A DNA stretch of 64,000 nucleotides from Polytrichum commune. Taxonomy: Eukaryota; Streptophyta; Polytrichopsida; Polytrichales; Polytrichaceae. How positions within the stretch are numbered: the stretch's first letter is position 1; each line of letters starts with the position of its first letter. The position numbers were made by a program, and so were the translations under genes. The notes beneath the pieces were generated by a model. The model had not been told where the DNA came from and made no database searches. It saw nothing but the letters and a program-made list of their open reading frames with translations. Location of the stretch: assembly GCA_950295325.1 (NCBI GenBank), contig OX485809.1, positions 868,001-932,000 on the forward strand, given 5' to 3'. Positions 22,634 to 35,738 of the stretch are shown here, piece by piece.

Positions 22634-23015
22634 CATTAGCTCCACATCTGTAACCGCCGTAGATTTCACAATGCCTTGACTATTCACCATGGATGTCAAT
22701 AGCTCTTCGGCATCTTCAAACGATAAGTCACCCCATACAGAGGTCTCTTTAACGCCAAAATCATTATAGAACCGGAACATTTGGAAAGCAACTAAATCAC
22801 CTATTACCTTTTGCTTTAACATAGATTTGGCTTCCCAGGCAGACAACTTATCGTCTTCATCCTCGATGTCAACATTGAATGCGCGCAATAAGATTTTCAT
22901 GTAACATGTAATAACAATGATGTGAGAAATAAAATCCAGTAAATTAAAATAAGAAATTTGAAAAAAAAAATCAAATATGGCAAATACCTGGACAAGGCAA
23001 GCTTTTGTGTTCCTT
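22283..23015. repeat. Large inverted repeat (arms about 330-350 bp, spacer about 40 bp)
   Basis: Plus-strand sequence from about 22283 to 22633 reappears as reverse complement at about 22676-23015: GACTATTCACCATGGATGTC faces its complement. The match covers intron-like T-rich sequence and the exon-like AFNVDIE(G/D)EDDKLSAWEAK stretch. The second arm has lost the splice acceptor (TTACAT for TTACAG), and both arms remain close enough to form a long hairpin if transcribed. A plus-strand frame in arm 1 and a minus-strand frame in arm 2 encode the same peptide with several substitutions. Confidence 0.9.
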
Positions 23016-25152
23016 TTCGAATTCCAAATGTTTGGTGACAAAATTTATCACGAATTTATTGCTTTTGTCAATGAGGAAAATCCTGGCGGATTCAAGAAAT
23101 CAATGAATCCACAAACCTTCAAAAGGGATGTATAATTTATATTCGTTTTATTGCCCTCCATCTTTGTTTTCTGAATAAATAAACAATGAAAACAAAGTAT
23201 AAACATCGTTGTTATCTGAATTAATAAACAAATGAAAACAAAGTCTAAACGCATGTTAACAACACGTTGTTACGAAAGAAACAATAAGTGCATATATGTG
23301 GTTTTACAAATATTTCACATGATGGATTGGAATTTAAACAAATGTGCAAACGACTATTTATATTGGAGTGATTCTTTTATCTTAACTTAAATTAAAGGTT
23401 TGGATTCTAAAAAAATAAAAAACGTAAAATAAAACAAAGGTAAGAAAATAATAAATAAAATAAAAGTATGAGAACTTAAAATATAAATATTAAAAAGTAA
23501 AAAATATTGAAAACAATATAGAAAATATATATTAAACGCAAAGAGGCTATAAGCCTCCTCCTCGAAAATAAAAATATGGAAAGCATGTATTTTTTACCTA
23601 AAAATATGAAAGAAATGACACTTAATATTCAGAGAAGTAGTTATTGGTAGCACCTGGAAATAATGCCTTCAGACGATCAAATTTTTTCTGCATGCCAACA
23701 GATGCCTTCAACATGTTCCTATTTCTATCCTACCAAAAATTACACAATGTGATGCACGTCCTACTTTACAAGTGTCTCCTACAACTTCCACTTCTTCCAA
23801 TAATTCTATAAGGTAAATTTGCCAAGAATAATACAGAAATCCCCAACACTGCCTACATAACAAACAGAGAAAAAAAAATGTTCACATTAACCTAAGTGTA
23901 AAAAATCATTGATAACAAAAACCTATTGAGGTGACGCGGCCGCCCCAGAGGGCGGCATTTCGGGAAGCGGCTATAAGCCTCCTTCTCGAAGATTATGTGA
24001 ACATGTGATACTCACTAAGGATTACTATATGATTTGTAACTTTACAATCTTGATATCAGCCATGTGCGTTCTTTGACGTCACTGTTGATATTGTGTACTT
24101 GGGTACGCAACTCCCGTATTATATGGCCTTGATTATATTCACTTATAATGCATTGTAGCCCAATCTCGAGTGATACAATTTGTTTTAATGTAGGAAATTC
24201 TTGTAGCTCTTCTAACAAGAAATCCAAAAATGTAATTATATATAGGAGATGAATATTCCTTGAAGCATATAATTGCATTACAAACCTAATTATATGAGTT
24301 TTTAAAATTTAGGTCCCATAAGCCAAGCTACCCAACTTTTTGGGCTTTCATTAAAAATTTGATTTTTAAAAATTATAAATTAAATATAGCCAATGACTTT
24401 TAATTTTAATTGAAGGCAACTACTCGTGTGGATCTTTTAAAATTAGACGCTCTACAATTTTTTTTAAAATAAATGTTACAATTCTTTATGTACGTACGTT
24501 GTGGAGTTTCATTATTTAAAAAAAAATTTAAATAAATATGCAACCCAACTTTTTCTACATCTCATTTTATTTTATTTGGTCTTCACCCAAGTTTTTGGTT
24601 CTTTTATTTTTGTATAATCTGATATAATTTCTACAAAAGTCGTGCTTTCAACCATTTTTAACGTTGATGCCCCCTACGTATAATATAGGAGTTGCATACC
24701 TGGGATTGTGTATTGATACCATGGATTCACTCAAATATGCCTAGGGCCACTCCGGCATTGTTGACTCACCCAACTTGTGCAGTTCCAACTAGCTTGGGAC
24801 AACACGCTCAACTTGTTGGAAAAGTGCACGTATAATCTCGTCAACGTACATGCTTTCCTCCACATGCACAAAGCATGTACATTGAAGATTTTAACGTGCA
24901 TGTAGAATGGAAATGGCAAGAGGAACGGAAAAGCATACAATTTACATCCATGCAAATCTTCGTGGCATGCATGTAAATGTGTCCATTGTGGGAAAAAGGG
25001 ACTCTAGTAGATTATTTTATTTTATTTAAAAAAAATGGTGCTTAAATCAATTCCAAGTTTTTGATGTGGAATTATTAGGATGTGATGTCCTTTCTTATTA
25101 TGTCCCTTATGATGTGGCCTTATAATGCATGCCCTTGCTTCATCAGAACTTA
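23016..25152. other. AT-rich stretch without a supported gene
   Basis: Very AT-rich between about 23350 and 23650 and 24300 and 24620. A GAGGCTATAAGCCTCC-type near-palindrome occurs at about 23543 and in part at 23968 (GGCTATAAGCCTCC). I see no exon or RNA gene that I can support. Confidence 0.4.
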
Positions 25153-25724
25153 AGACCGGTTTACATCATGGACCATGAAGTTGGACCATGGAAGATGGCC
25201 TATTTCCATGGTCCGACTTAATGGTCCAACATCCATGGTCTGTAGAAAATCAATCTATGAAGCCTTTGGGTCCTTCACTAGGTCTAAACCGAATGTGGAC
25301 CAAGAGGAATGACCATGCACCAAAAAGTGAATGTGCTGAATTTTTAAAATATATGCCAAAGAAGTCATTTCTTAATAAAAATAGATTCAAATGTAACCAT
25401 TTTCTTGTCTTCTCTTGTCTTCATCTTCTCTTTCCCAAAAAACATTTCATTAAAATATAATTATAACATTGTTTCTTTGCCATGGGACCCTGCCTTTTTC
25501 TACTAGAGCACCTCTTTTGCCTCTCCCACCGCAAAACATGTTAGACCATGTCAGTGGATAATGTAGGCCTTAAAATATGTTATTTGGAGACCTCGAACTC
25601 CATGGTCACTCTCACATTCTTTTCCTTGATGTAAACCGAAGTGCTCCCAGGACGAGCTCAACAACCAATCACAAATTTTACACACCCTTGGTACGACTTC
25701 ATGATTCGTGGTGTTAACAACCCC
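25153..25724 (-). mobile_element. PIF/Harbinger-like MITE, family A, copy 2
   Basis: Reverse orientation of the element at 15353-15896; flanked by TTA on both sides (25150-25152, 25725-25727), an intact 3-bp duplication. Left end AGACCGGTTTACATCATGGA, right end (reversed) GGGGTTGTTAACACCACGAA. The small open frames in it are not conserved in the other copies. Confidence 0.85.
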
Positions 25725-26529
25725 TTAGTAGAAGCTTACATCGAAAATGAATCGAGTTACGAGTGCCATTTTCAACAAATTCACCTTCAATTACATGAGC
25801 CCCAAGACACCATGGTTTGTGAGGGGTATGTTACTTCGAATTCGTATTAAGGCATGCTATATTACATATATAATAAAGGGTGCATTCCGGTTTCGCACAA
25901 TGTATGGCAACTTTGTCAATGTGGGAAGGTGAAAACCGCCGTGAGATGAATTTAGGATGAAAATCTTGTTTGGGGCCTACTTTGTTTTTATTTTTGGCAA
26001 AATATCACCAAACTGCAGCTTTCGAAAATAAAGAAAGAGAACGCCCCATTGCAAAATTCACTTTTCCATAGATGAAATCGCCAAAAATATCAAAAATATC
26101 TATAAAATTGGCCAAATTGCCCTAGACTAGGATGAATCTACATACATTTGGATGAATACATGCAATTTTCATTCACATTTGGCACCACATCATCAATTCG
26201 AATTAGACAAAATAACCAAAACTGGGACTAGTCCAAGGGATACTCATTTACTTAGAAAGATGCTCTACGGTAATTCCTGAAGAAGTAAAAGTTCGAGTAA
26301 AAAATATTATCTACTGTGGATAAAGAAAGCAAGAGAGAGAAAGAGAGAGAGACGACCTATGAGAGAGAGAGGTCGCTAGAATCTAGCCCTAAGGTAGATT
26401 TCAGAGGGAGAGAGAGGTGCAGATATTCTTTTGTTTACAAAGATCCTCTGTGGGAATATTCTGCTGTAGGTTATTCAGCAAAAAAAAAGAAAAAAACTGA
26501 ACTACTAATATTTATCCACTGTGGGCATT

Positions 26530-27070
26530 TAAGGGTGGAATTACATTAGGGTCCAGGTCTAAGAAACTTGGGAGTCCAAAACACTCCTTAAAGGACCCTA
26601 GTTCTGGAACTAAGCTTGAACATTGGTTTCTCAACGTAAGAGGAGTATTTTCTTGAGTGAGGACCACCGAAATTTGGCGGGAGAGTGATACCACATTAGT
26701 GCCGCTTTATTGTTTAATACCTTGTTGAATTTGGACCTTAGTGGAAACTCCTTGGATCCAAAATGTTGGTGTGCACCAATAGGATCGATCAGTTTTTGGA
26801 GTTTCTTGGATCTTGGACCCTAGTGTTAGCCCACCCTAAACCAACATGAAAGGGGAGGTTTCTCAAAGCAGGAATGTTTTCTTGAGCGAGGTCTCCCGAA
26901 ATTTGGTGGGAAAGTGATAACCACACTAGTGCCACTTCATTATTGCATACCTTAGACCTGGACCCTAGTGTAAACTCGTTCATTGGGTCCACAATGTTGC
27001 TCTCAACCAATAAGATCGATCGGTTTTGGAATTTCTTTCATCTTGGACTCTAGTGTAAACCCACCCTAAA
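26530..27070. repeat. 230-bp tandem duplication
   Basis: CGAAATTTGGCGGGA (about 26669) and CGAAATTTGGTGGGA (about 26898) lie 229-230 bp apart, as do ACCAATAGGATCGATCAG and ACCAATAAGATCGATCGG. GA-rich flanks at about 26325-26420 and 27085-27310 share GGTAGATTT(C/G)AGAGGGAGAG, so a larger unit may also be duplicated. Confidence 0.75.
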
Positions 27071-27614
27071 GCAACATGGAAGGAAGGGGAAGTGGAAATC
27101 TATACCTGTGGTAGATTTGAGAGGGAGAGCGCTGTAACACTCTTTTGCTTTTGAAAGATGCTCTCTGGCAATCTTTTGACGTAGGTATACATTCAGAGGA
27201 AAAGTTCTTAAAACGCGAGAAATACAAATTATCTACTGTCGAGAAGAAAGCGAGAGAGAAAGCGAGGAGGTCACTGAAATCTAGAGCCGTAGTAGATTTG
27301 AGAGATGCTGTCTGTTGTGCGGGCGCGCGGGCGGCGATGGAGCGACTCGCTGCGAAGTGAGGCACCGCAGCAGGCGGAGGAGTAAAAATCTCTCCGGAGG
27401 TGCGACTCAGGTCGGTAGGCTGCCCGCGGTGACTAAGGGATCGCCACGCCACGCACCTCTGTAGACTGTTTAAGCTGCATCATTCTCGGGGAATCTTATA
27501 AGGTACCAGTGACCCTACTACTTGCTTCACACCTCATGATTGGCGATGCCACACGACTCGGCTCAGCCGCAGCTGTGTCCTACTGTCGCGCGGACTTAGG
27601 TTTTTAAGCTTATA

Positions 27615-28540
27615 ATTACTCACCATTGCTTTCCTCGGAATCATAAATAAAGTTAGTTCCTACTTATGGCATTGTCACGGTCTCGGGTGATCGAATTTGT
27701 GGACTTCTTATCATTTAGTTATTTTGTGTTGAACTTCTTGGATTCTGGTTCTGGATGGGAGTGGAGTGGAATGGAGTAGGAGTCCGGTGTTATTAGGTGA
27801 GATTCGTTTCCTCGGGAGATTATTATTATTGTTGCTCGGAATTTAGTTTCGGCGATGATCCATCATCGGATTTGTTGACTTTTATTTTATTTTGGTTGTG
27901 TTCTGGGATGCCGGTTATGGATGGGAGTGGAGTGTAGGAGTTCGGGGAGTGAGCGCGGGGTTTATGAGTTAGGTAAGTATCGTTCCCTCGGAGCATGTTA
28001 CCATTGCTCGGGATAATAAAGATGTTAGTAAGGGTAGTACAAGGGTAGTACTTATGGTGTTTTAGTTTCGCAGTGGATGATGATAGGATTTGTGGACTTT
28101 TTATTCAAGTTGGATTCCAGTCTGGTTCTGGATGGGAGTATAGGAGTCCGGGATAGATAGGTAAGTTTCGTATCGTTTCGTTTCGTTTCCTTGGAGCTTA
28201 TTACCATTGCTCGGGACGGAATGATAAAAACGTTACTATTTATGGTGTTTAGTTTCGTGCCAGATGATCGGATTTGTTTCAGGTTCTTGGATTCTGGAGT
28301 TTTGTGGATGGGGGTGGAGTAATAGGAGTGCCGGGGAGTGAGAGCGGGGTTAGGTAAGTTTCGTTTCGTGTCGTTGCCTCGGAGATTACTACCATTGCGT
28401 GATCACAAGGCTGGTCGGGCTTGTACGTTACTTAATTACGGTGTTCTAGTTTCGTGCCGATGATCGAATTTTTGGACGTTTTTGTCACGTTCTTGGATTT
28501 TGGTGCGGGAGTGAGGATCGGAGCGAGCTTGACTTGCGTT
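27615..28540. repeat. Degenerate tandem array upstream of the GPC acyltransferase gene, about five units of 160-200 bp
   Basis: Units share ACCATTGCTCGG, a TTAGTTTCG...GATGATCGGATTTGT block, TTCTGGTTCTGGATGGGAGT, GGAGTCCGG and TAGGTAAGTTTCGTTTCCTCGG. They start at about 27617, 27820, 27998, 28203 and 28389. The region is richer in G+C and CpG than the flanks. TAGGTAAGT recurs as a donor-like word. Confidence 0.75.
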
Positions 28541-29089
28541 GTTGTAGAATGCAGAAATTTGGAGTTAGTCAAGGTTGTGGAGGAGACCGGAGATAGTCTA
28601 GCAGTTCGGAGATGGTTTATAACGGAGAGGTAGAGCCAGGCGTGTTAGAAGAGGTTACATTGCTAGAGAGATTACGATTGTGGCGCTGCTGCGTCCGCTG
28701 TTGCGGCAGAAGACTCGCCGGTGTGGGCTTGATTGATTCCTGTTAGTTTTGGCCAAGGGAAAAGCTACGGCACGCAACGTCGCGGTGTGAGATTGAGGCT
28801 TGAAACCTTCCTTTTGTTACGTGCGGGGAGGCTCGGGGTTGGAGTAGCGGAGGCAGTGGTGGCTATTTAAGGTTCGTAGTGTTCTCTAAGTGATTCTTTG
28901 TGGAGGAAACAGTTGGAGGGAAAGAGGCTTCGTGTTCGCGTGACAAGGAGCAGGTATGGTTGAGGTTAACACAAGGACGGTGTGAGAGTCGCGTGTGAAT
29001 GGATTCCGACTGCTGTTTAGCCGTGCGCTTCTTCCCCTCTCCCTCGCGGCCAGGTACACACTCTCTCTCTCATCTAGCTCTCTGTGAAT

Positions 29090-29545
29090 TTAGTCTTCAA
29101 GGTGAGTGAGAGCACTCTCTCTTCTCGGTTTTGCAACATTCCGTATTGGAATTTAGAATCGCAAACCTGTCCTCGGGCAATCGAACAATGACGCCGTTCC
29201 TGGAAGCTTGCGTAATATGGTCTCTTTCTCCGGATCCTTGTGGGAAAGCTTCTTCCACGGGTGCGATTCAAGCGGTATTACCTCTCCTTTTTTTTACGTC
29301 GTAATTGTGGTGTATACAATCTTGCGAACAATTTTGCAAGATTGTCTTCAAAGTGAGTGAGTACTCTCTTCCTCGGTTTTGCAACATTCGGAATTGGAAC
29401 TTAGAATCGCGGACCTGTCCTCGGGCAATCGGGCAATGACGCCGTTTCTGGAAGCTTACACAATCTGGTCTCTTTCATTATCCGGATCCTTGTAGGAAAT
29501 CTTCTTCCACGGTTGCGATTCAAGCGGTGTCCCCTCTTCTTTGTA
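29090..29545 (+). repeat. 248-bp tandem duplication with donor-like sites
   Basis: CAATGACGCCGTT occurs at about 29187 and 29435. The two units align from TCTTCAA(G/A)GTGAGTGAG through CGGATCCTTGT(G/A)GGAAA and GCGATTCAAGCGGT. Both starts keep a good splice-donor context (GTGAGT), which fits a duplicated untranslated exon or leader segment. Confidence 0.8.
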
Positions 29546-31451
29546 TTTTAGTCGTGGTTGTGGTGCAAGTTTCCCTCCCTCCATTGTTGAAGGTCTCCTC
29601 CCTCCCCTACGCAATGTCTGAGAGTCAGAGGTTGATCACTGAGCGTGCGTTTCCTCCCCGCTTACTCGAGGCGGCCGGGCCTGTTCTCTCTAATTTGCAA
29701 GATTGCGAGAATCTATCTGCGGCGTACAACTTTGTGATGAATTTTATTTTCGCGATCCTCATGTCCTAAGGAAGCTTATTTTCAACCCTTCTTGATCATT
29801 CGCTTACAGGAATAGTTACCTGGAAATTCCAGCCTCTTGTTTTCGGTGTTGAACGCAATGGTTAGTCATCCTCTTAAGATTTCCTTGATTGCTAGGTTGC
29901 TCTGAACATCACTGTCATTTTTTTATCGCCTCCCAATCTATCTTGAGGTTGATGAATCGTTCGCTGGATGTCTCTGGTGAATTTCAGCTCCAGACATTGG
30001 CCCTCGTGACGACCTCCAGATCATATGAACTGAAAAGGGAACATGAATATTACGTCGAGTGTCAATAGCTTCATGTGATGGACGGGTGGGGCTTTTGGAA
30101 AAAATTCCGGAACTATTAACAGTTTGGAGCTGATTTCCTTTCGAGACCATTAAGTAGTGTCGACGTACTGCCAGTGACTACTAAATTGCATTGATACTCT
30201 GCCATCACAGCTTTCTTACCCCACCGTGGTCCTATCACTCGTGAAAATCTGGAGGTTGATGATTTCAAACCTTTCGAATTCTACATCCTAAATTGCAGTT
30301 TATTTCCAATGGTTCTGACTTGTGTAGAGGTGGCTGCTGGGTCCTTTATGAACCTCCGTCAGCAGATAAATTGATGCTTCAATTGGATACAAATTCTCGA
30401 TAGCCATATGCGTTATTTTGGTTCACTGACCATCCATGAAATTAGACGAGGATGGGTAATTCGGTGTAGCTATTTCTGTAGAGACAACGCCACAGATGAG
30501 AATTGAGACTGGAAAAGAAGAAGTTTTATTACGTTGACAATTTTGACGAGCTGTTATCAATCTTTGCGTTTCCAGCGAAAATTAGAACTCATGTTTGAGG
30601 TTTTGGCAAGTTGTCGTGGCCCTGGATGAACTATTATCTACCAGATGAGCAGTGGTATTTAATTTGTAGGAACAGCTTGTTAGGGAAGTTGCCTTTTCGT
30701 CGTTTTCTGAACAACCGTTCATTTCCAGCAAATTGGAGGGTTTGCAGTGGACGTAAAGCTTAACGAGGGGTAGCCAGTAGTGGAGTGACTGCAAAATCTT
30801 CAGTGTAGGACAGTTCGAGCCAAAGAAAGATTGTAAACTGGCTGAACGTCTTAATGTAGGAAATGTAGGGCCATCGAATTTATTACTCTCCTCAATAAGG
30901 TGAAGACAACTTGAGGTTCATCACTTTTAGGTCAAAGTAAGGTTGTTGATGAACTTAAAGTAGAACTTTACTCTTTGTTGACTATCTGGATCTTATCTGA
31001 GTGCAATTCTAGTCCCATGCACCTTAACCATTCCCTCAGGAATGTCTGAGCTTGTTCTATGACCTCCCTGGATTGGTGTTAAAATAGGTCCTCGAGAATA
31101 TATCGGGGAATATGATTGGTTTCAACTGAAGATGTTGTTGTGACAAGAGGCCTTGTTTTGGGAAGTTTGTGTACTTGAGTTTAGGGTGCAACTGTTTGGC
31201 TCTGTTGTTAAGCAGACGTCAGGTTACTTATCCCCTGTTTTGAGAATTTAAATTACTCTGCGTGCTGCTGTCAGGTTGTTGATAAGGTTCTTGCCTTGTG
31301 TTGCTGTTGGGAGACCTCTACGTCTGATCTCGAAGGCGCGGTGATATAGCAGCTGAAAAATAATATATTGGAACATCAAGTGAGCGTTTGGGAAATATTC
31401 GACGTTTGTAATAAAGTGGCGACTGTTGGTTCTATATAAGTGAATATCAAA
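29546..31451 (+). promoter_or_regulatory. Presumed promoter and leader region of the GPC acyltransferase gene
   Basis: No conserved coding frame was found between the tandem repeats and the start codon at 31452. Short frames (for example 29527-29769) lack family matches. The moderately G+C-rich, CpG-containing character from about 27.1 kb onward and donor-like repeats are consistent with a promoter and a 5' leader with an intron, which is an inference. CTATATAAG lies about 20 bp before the ATG, too close for a TATA box of this start. Confidence 0.35.
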
Positions 31452-34380
31452 ATGGCTCGGGGGAAGCTGAATGGATTATATCGTGGCAGCGGGGATTGGC
31501 ATGAGGACATTGTGAGGTTTGTTAATGAGAATGGTGCTAAGTATCCTCCCAAGGTACGCCTCTAGATATTTCTCTTGAATTGGAATTATCTTACAATCAG
31601 TATACTTCCAAGTAATTGTTGTCAGGATTTTCACATCTTTAATGAAAGGAAATTAATGGAATGTGCAGGTGGTAGAGAAGACCAAAGAATTGATTACGAA
31701 ACAAGCAACAGTAATTGCAAAGCGTGCAGATGAGCATGAAGATTTTATTACAAAGGTAAATTCTTGTGTGTGTTCATCATTTAAAAAACCAAAGAAATCA
31801 AGTACTCTTTCTTAGATACACTGGTCCTTTCTGTAGACTTACATCGATCGGTGGTATTGTCCGTTTTTGATGATTTTATGCAGGTGACGTATTGTGTGGG
31901 TGTCGTCTCATTTGGAACATTCTGCTATTTATTGGGCTCAAGTAAGTGTTAGTCAGGCAGTGTGTAAAGTCCATAGTAATGGCATATCATGATCTTTTTT
32001 TATGAGTAGAGACATGCGAGGCACTTAGAGGTTTTGAGAAAGTTGAGATATTCTTTCTGAATGAGAGTGCATCAACAGTTTGAATGACTACAGAAAGTTC
32101 TTACTTAAGCTGTTTTAGTTCTATTTTGTTTGAGTAGAGACATTCGAGGCACTTTGAATTTTCAAGAATTCTGAAAGGTTTCTTTCTGAACGACAGGACC
32201 TGCTGACATTCCAAAATTGTACTGCCTCTTCTTTCTTACGGTGGCACCTTTGAGATGGATTTATTATCGTATTAAGAAATGGCACTATTACTTCCTGGTC
32301 AGTTTACCATGTCTCTTCTCAATTTTGGAAGACATCACTTACTTTTGAATCACAATATCTTGCAATGTCTACTGGTTGGAAATATGGCAGTTGACTTAGA
32401 GAAATATCCAATAGGATGGAGATTACACTCTTTATTCTTCCGCGATCTTGTTTGTAGATGTAGTGGGCTTTGCTTGACAAAGCCACAAGATAATGAATAA
32501 TTTCAGATTTTCTATTTATGTGGTACCAGATCTAAATATCCTCCAGATTTGGATTTAGAGTCTATAAATCAGTAGGAACATATAATTAAGTGCTTTATTT
32601 CACTCTGCTCCACGCTCTTTACTCCCTTCTGGTTCAGGATCTCTGACTGATTTGGTTGCAATTTGTGTGATGGGCAGGATTTCTGCTACTATGCCAATGT
32701 TATTTTTGTGCTGATGCTTCTCTATTTCCCCTCCAACGACAAACTGTTTCTTATATGCTTCTCCTTTTCTGAGGTTAGTTTTCTGTCATGCAAAGACTTA
32801 CATACACATAGACTTCGTTCAATTCGTGTCTTATTCTTGTGTTTTATAACTTCAGTTCTGTCATTAGCTAAATTTTTTTTGATTCTCTATTATCGTTTTA
32901 GTCGTGAAAGTACTATGATGTATTGATGAAATGGCAAGTCATGCTTACATCAAATGGTATGGTGTTCTGTGCAGGGACCACTGGCATGGGCACTAATTGT
33001 TTGGCGTTGCAGTCTCGTCTTTAGTTCCTTCGACAAGATCGTTAGCGTCCTCATCCATCTACTTCCAGGTAAGCGCATCCTATTCGTGTCAAGAGTTGCA
33101 ATGGAATCTGCATATGGAGAAATATATCTATTTGTGAGCTGTTGGAGATTGTCCATTTTCCTCCATGTAATTTCCTTCTGTGTGGTTTTAAACCACAACT
33201 CAAGTGAAGACTGAACGTAAGTTACTTGTTTCTCTGTTCATGAATTGCAGGTACGGTCTTCTTCATTATAAGGTGGTGGGATCCTATCACATTTTCCCAT
33301 CATGCAGCTGATGACACTGGACCATGGCCTGCTTGGCCCCTTCTAGAGAACGATCGACAACTGTGGACATGGCTATTTGTGGTGCCGCTCATCGCTTACA
33401 GTGTGTGGCAGTTCTTCTACCTCCTGGTTGTCAATGTGCTGCGGCGGCAGCGATTGCTCAGGGATCCGGAGGTCATGACTTCATTCAGGTTGGTGCTATT
33501 TACTGTCTTCCATGTTTCGGGATGCAACTTGGGAACAATGGGTTTTGCTTGTCTTTACTGGTCAACTGAAAGAAGGTTATGTCGAAGGGTCTAAGGATGC
33601 TTAGTGTACCTACTGGTTCAAATTCTTCAAATCTGGTTTTAGTCTGCTCTGATCATTCTGTTACCTTATATTTGCAAGATGTGATGAGCGTCCTTAACAT
33701 TCAGACCCATTTATGAATTGCGCAGGGAATTATCGCGCAAAGCATCGCGAGCAAACAACATATGGTGGCGTCTGAGTGGATTGTTGGGTGCTGATAATAG
33801 GGTTGCTATGTATGCAATCCTGCAAGCAATATTTACCGTTCTCACAATGGCCCTCACAGTTCCTCTTTTTAAGCATTATAGGCTTCATATTCTATTTGAA
33901 TGCTTCAAAGTTGCGGCATCCGTTTGGAATGGGGGAATATTTTTCTTCGACGTGATGCCTAAGAAAATGGATGCAAAGAAAAAGAGGAAACTCACCCAAG
34001 GTAAGGAAGCTGCAGTGGACCCAGTTTCGCTGAACACGACGGGTCTGCCTATTGAAGGGGCATCCATTCCAGATCCTCCCCTCTCGCCTGGCAATTCCTC
34101 CCCCAAATTGAGTAGGGAGAGTTCCAAATCTGGGGATGAATTCTATTGCTCTCTTTGCAAGAGGCCAAGCTCTAACAATCTCAATGATGTTGATGCCTTT
34201 GAAAAATTTGATGGCCAACTTCACGTTGGAAATGGAAGGAAGCTTGATTCGGACCTGAGCGTCAGAGAGGGTGTGGATTCAGATCATTTGGGACAGAGTG
34301 GTTCAATTTCTATCACGGAATTCAATGCTCCTCAAGAACCTGCTGCGCCTTTATTAAGTGCCGCAGTCTGTGCGAGGTGA
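31452..34380 (+). CDS. GPC1: Glycerophosphocholine acyltransferase (DUF2838/Gpc1 family), multi-pass membrane protein
   Basis: Eight exons, 31452-31553, 31669-31755, 31884-31941, 32197-32297, 32678-32773, 32975-33068, 33251-33488 and 33726-34380, join in frame with GT-AG borders to give 476 residues. Hallmarks of the plant DUF2838 family are [88 protein letters not shown] and [12 protein letters not shown]. Members acylate glycerophosphocholine with acyl-CoA to lysophosphatidylcholine, a salvage step of phosphatidylcholine metabolism at the endoplasmic reticulum. Seven or eight hydrophobic segments are visible. After the conserved domain (to about residue 340) there is a hydrophilic, Ser-rich tail of about 130 residues with a lone CSLC pair; such a long tail is not a feature I associate with the family. 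The start is the first ATG before a well-conserved first exon. Identification is firm. Confidence 0.93.
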
Positions 34381-35738
34381 TACTGTGTACATCATTCGCT
34401 TTCAACATTTGGTGCATGTAATTTATGGTTTGGAGCTGAGCAGCGTTCTCTATTTGATTACGTGTTGGTGATAACCTCAACCTCAGGAAACTCAAAATGC
34501 TGTAATTGTACATATAGCAACAGTTAGGTTTGGTGCACTGAGGTTACATCGACTAATATTCCTTACACCAGTTAGCTTCTGGGCTAGAGTTGCATTTCCG
34601 CAACTTCCATTTGTGATACATTCTGTACTTTAAAGGTCCTTTTCAGGCTAGGATCATGGAGGCATGTCAATACACTGGTTGCATTTTGCAATCAGGAGTA
34701 TTATCAAGGTCATTCGATTCCTCCCGAGTTGTATATTATCAAGAAACATCAATACATTTTGTTCAGTTTTGTACAATCTAGGGTTTTGTCTGAGTTTTCT
34801 AAAGATAGTATTCGCACCTGATGGTGTTCTGTAAGTCCCAGCTTCCATAGATTTGTTCCTTTTAGTCAGAAGCTTTCTTTTGGCTTCTTAGCAACCTCTA
34901 ACTTTCCAGCAGTTGTATCAATGTTGATTCTTGAACCGATTTTTTAATAAATTATCTTGGTCGTTTACTTGGTGCATCTGCAAAAACAGAGGAACTATCA
35001 GAACTGATTACTTCTAATGAGGTTGCCCATTTTTGTGCAGAGCAGAGTTATCCTGTGCGTTTGCATGGCAGGTGATGTGGAAACCTGCCCATTTCACTAC
35101 ATACTTCTTAACTACCTACTACACATAATTCACGATGCAATAAATAATAATGCCAAAAATTATCTTTGTTCATGGAATTACTTCATGGTGACAAGAAAGT
35201 AAGAGAACATGTCTCTTTGGTTTCCATATCTCACAGGACATAACTCCCAACACTGACCAAGTGTCCTGTTCTTTTGGAAACAGCTGAAAATCTTTCCATA
35301 AGAGTGCAGCACATGTGCAATTAGGGTCAAGATGAGGACAGAGGAATTTAAGTTTTGCAGTGAAAAGGTACAACCTTTTGGGAACTAATGCCCTTTAGTT
35401 TATCGACGATTCTTTCTGAAATGCTGCTTATCCTGACTTCAGCAAATTTTATCTTATGAGGAGAATTGAATGCAATAATTCACATGTACAAGCCTCAGCG
35501 AGTTGGATACTTGCAATGAATTTATAACTTTCCTGTTTCAGGAGCATGCTGCAAAAAGGTGATGAATCAATCGAGCTGGAAGTTCACAATTACTTCCCAT
35601 GTAAGGCAGTTCGTGTGTTTGAAATCATGTGATCCGCAACTCATGATGGAGCACGTTTGAGGTCAACGTGAAAGTCCTTGACACAAAGAGGTGGAGTTTT
35701 TAAATCATACCGAATTCTTAATCCACATTTTTCCAAGC
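34381..35738. other. Intergenic stretch, nothing supported
   Basis: 3' flank of the acyltransferase gene followed by about 1.3 kb without convincing exons. The frame of the next gene is open back to 35691, so an untranslated or upstream exon could lie here. Confidence 0.4.

Noticed and set aside
29527-29769. 80-codon frame in the acyltransferase upstream region
   Set aside because: It starts in a tandem repeat, has no family resemblance and no splice context.
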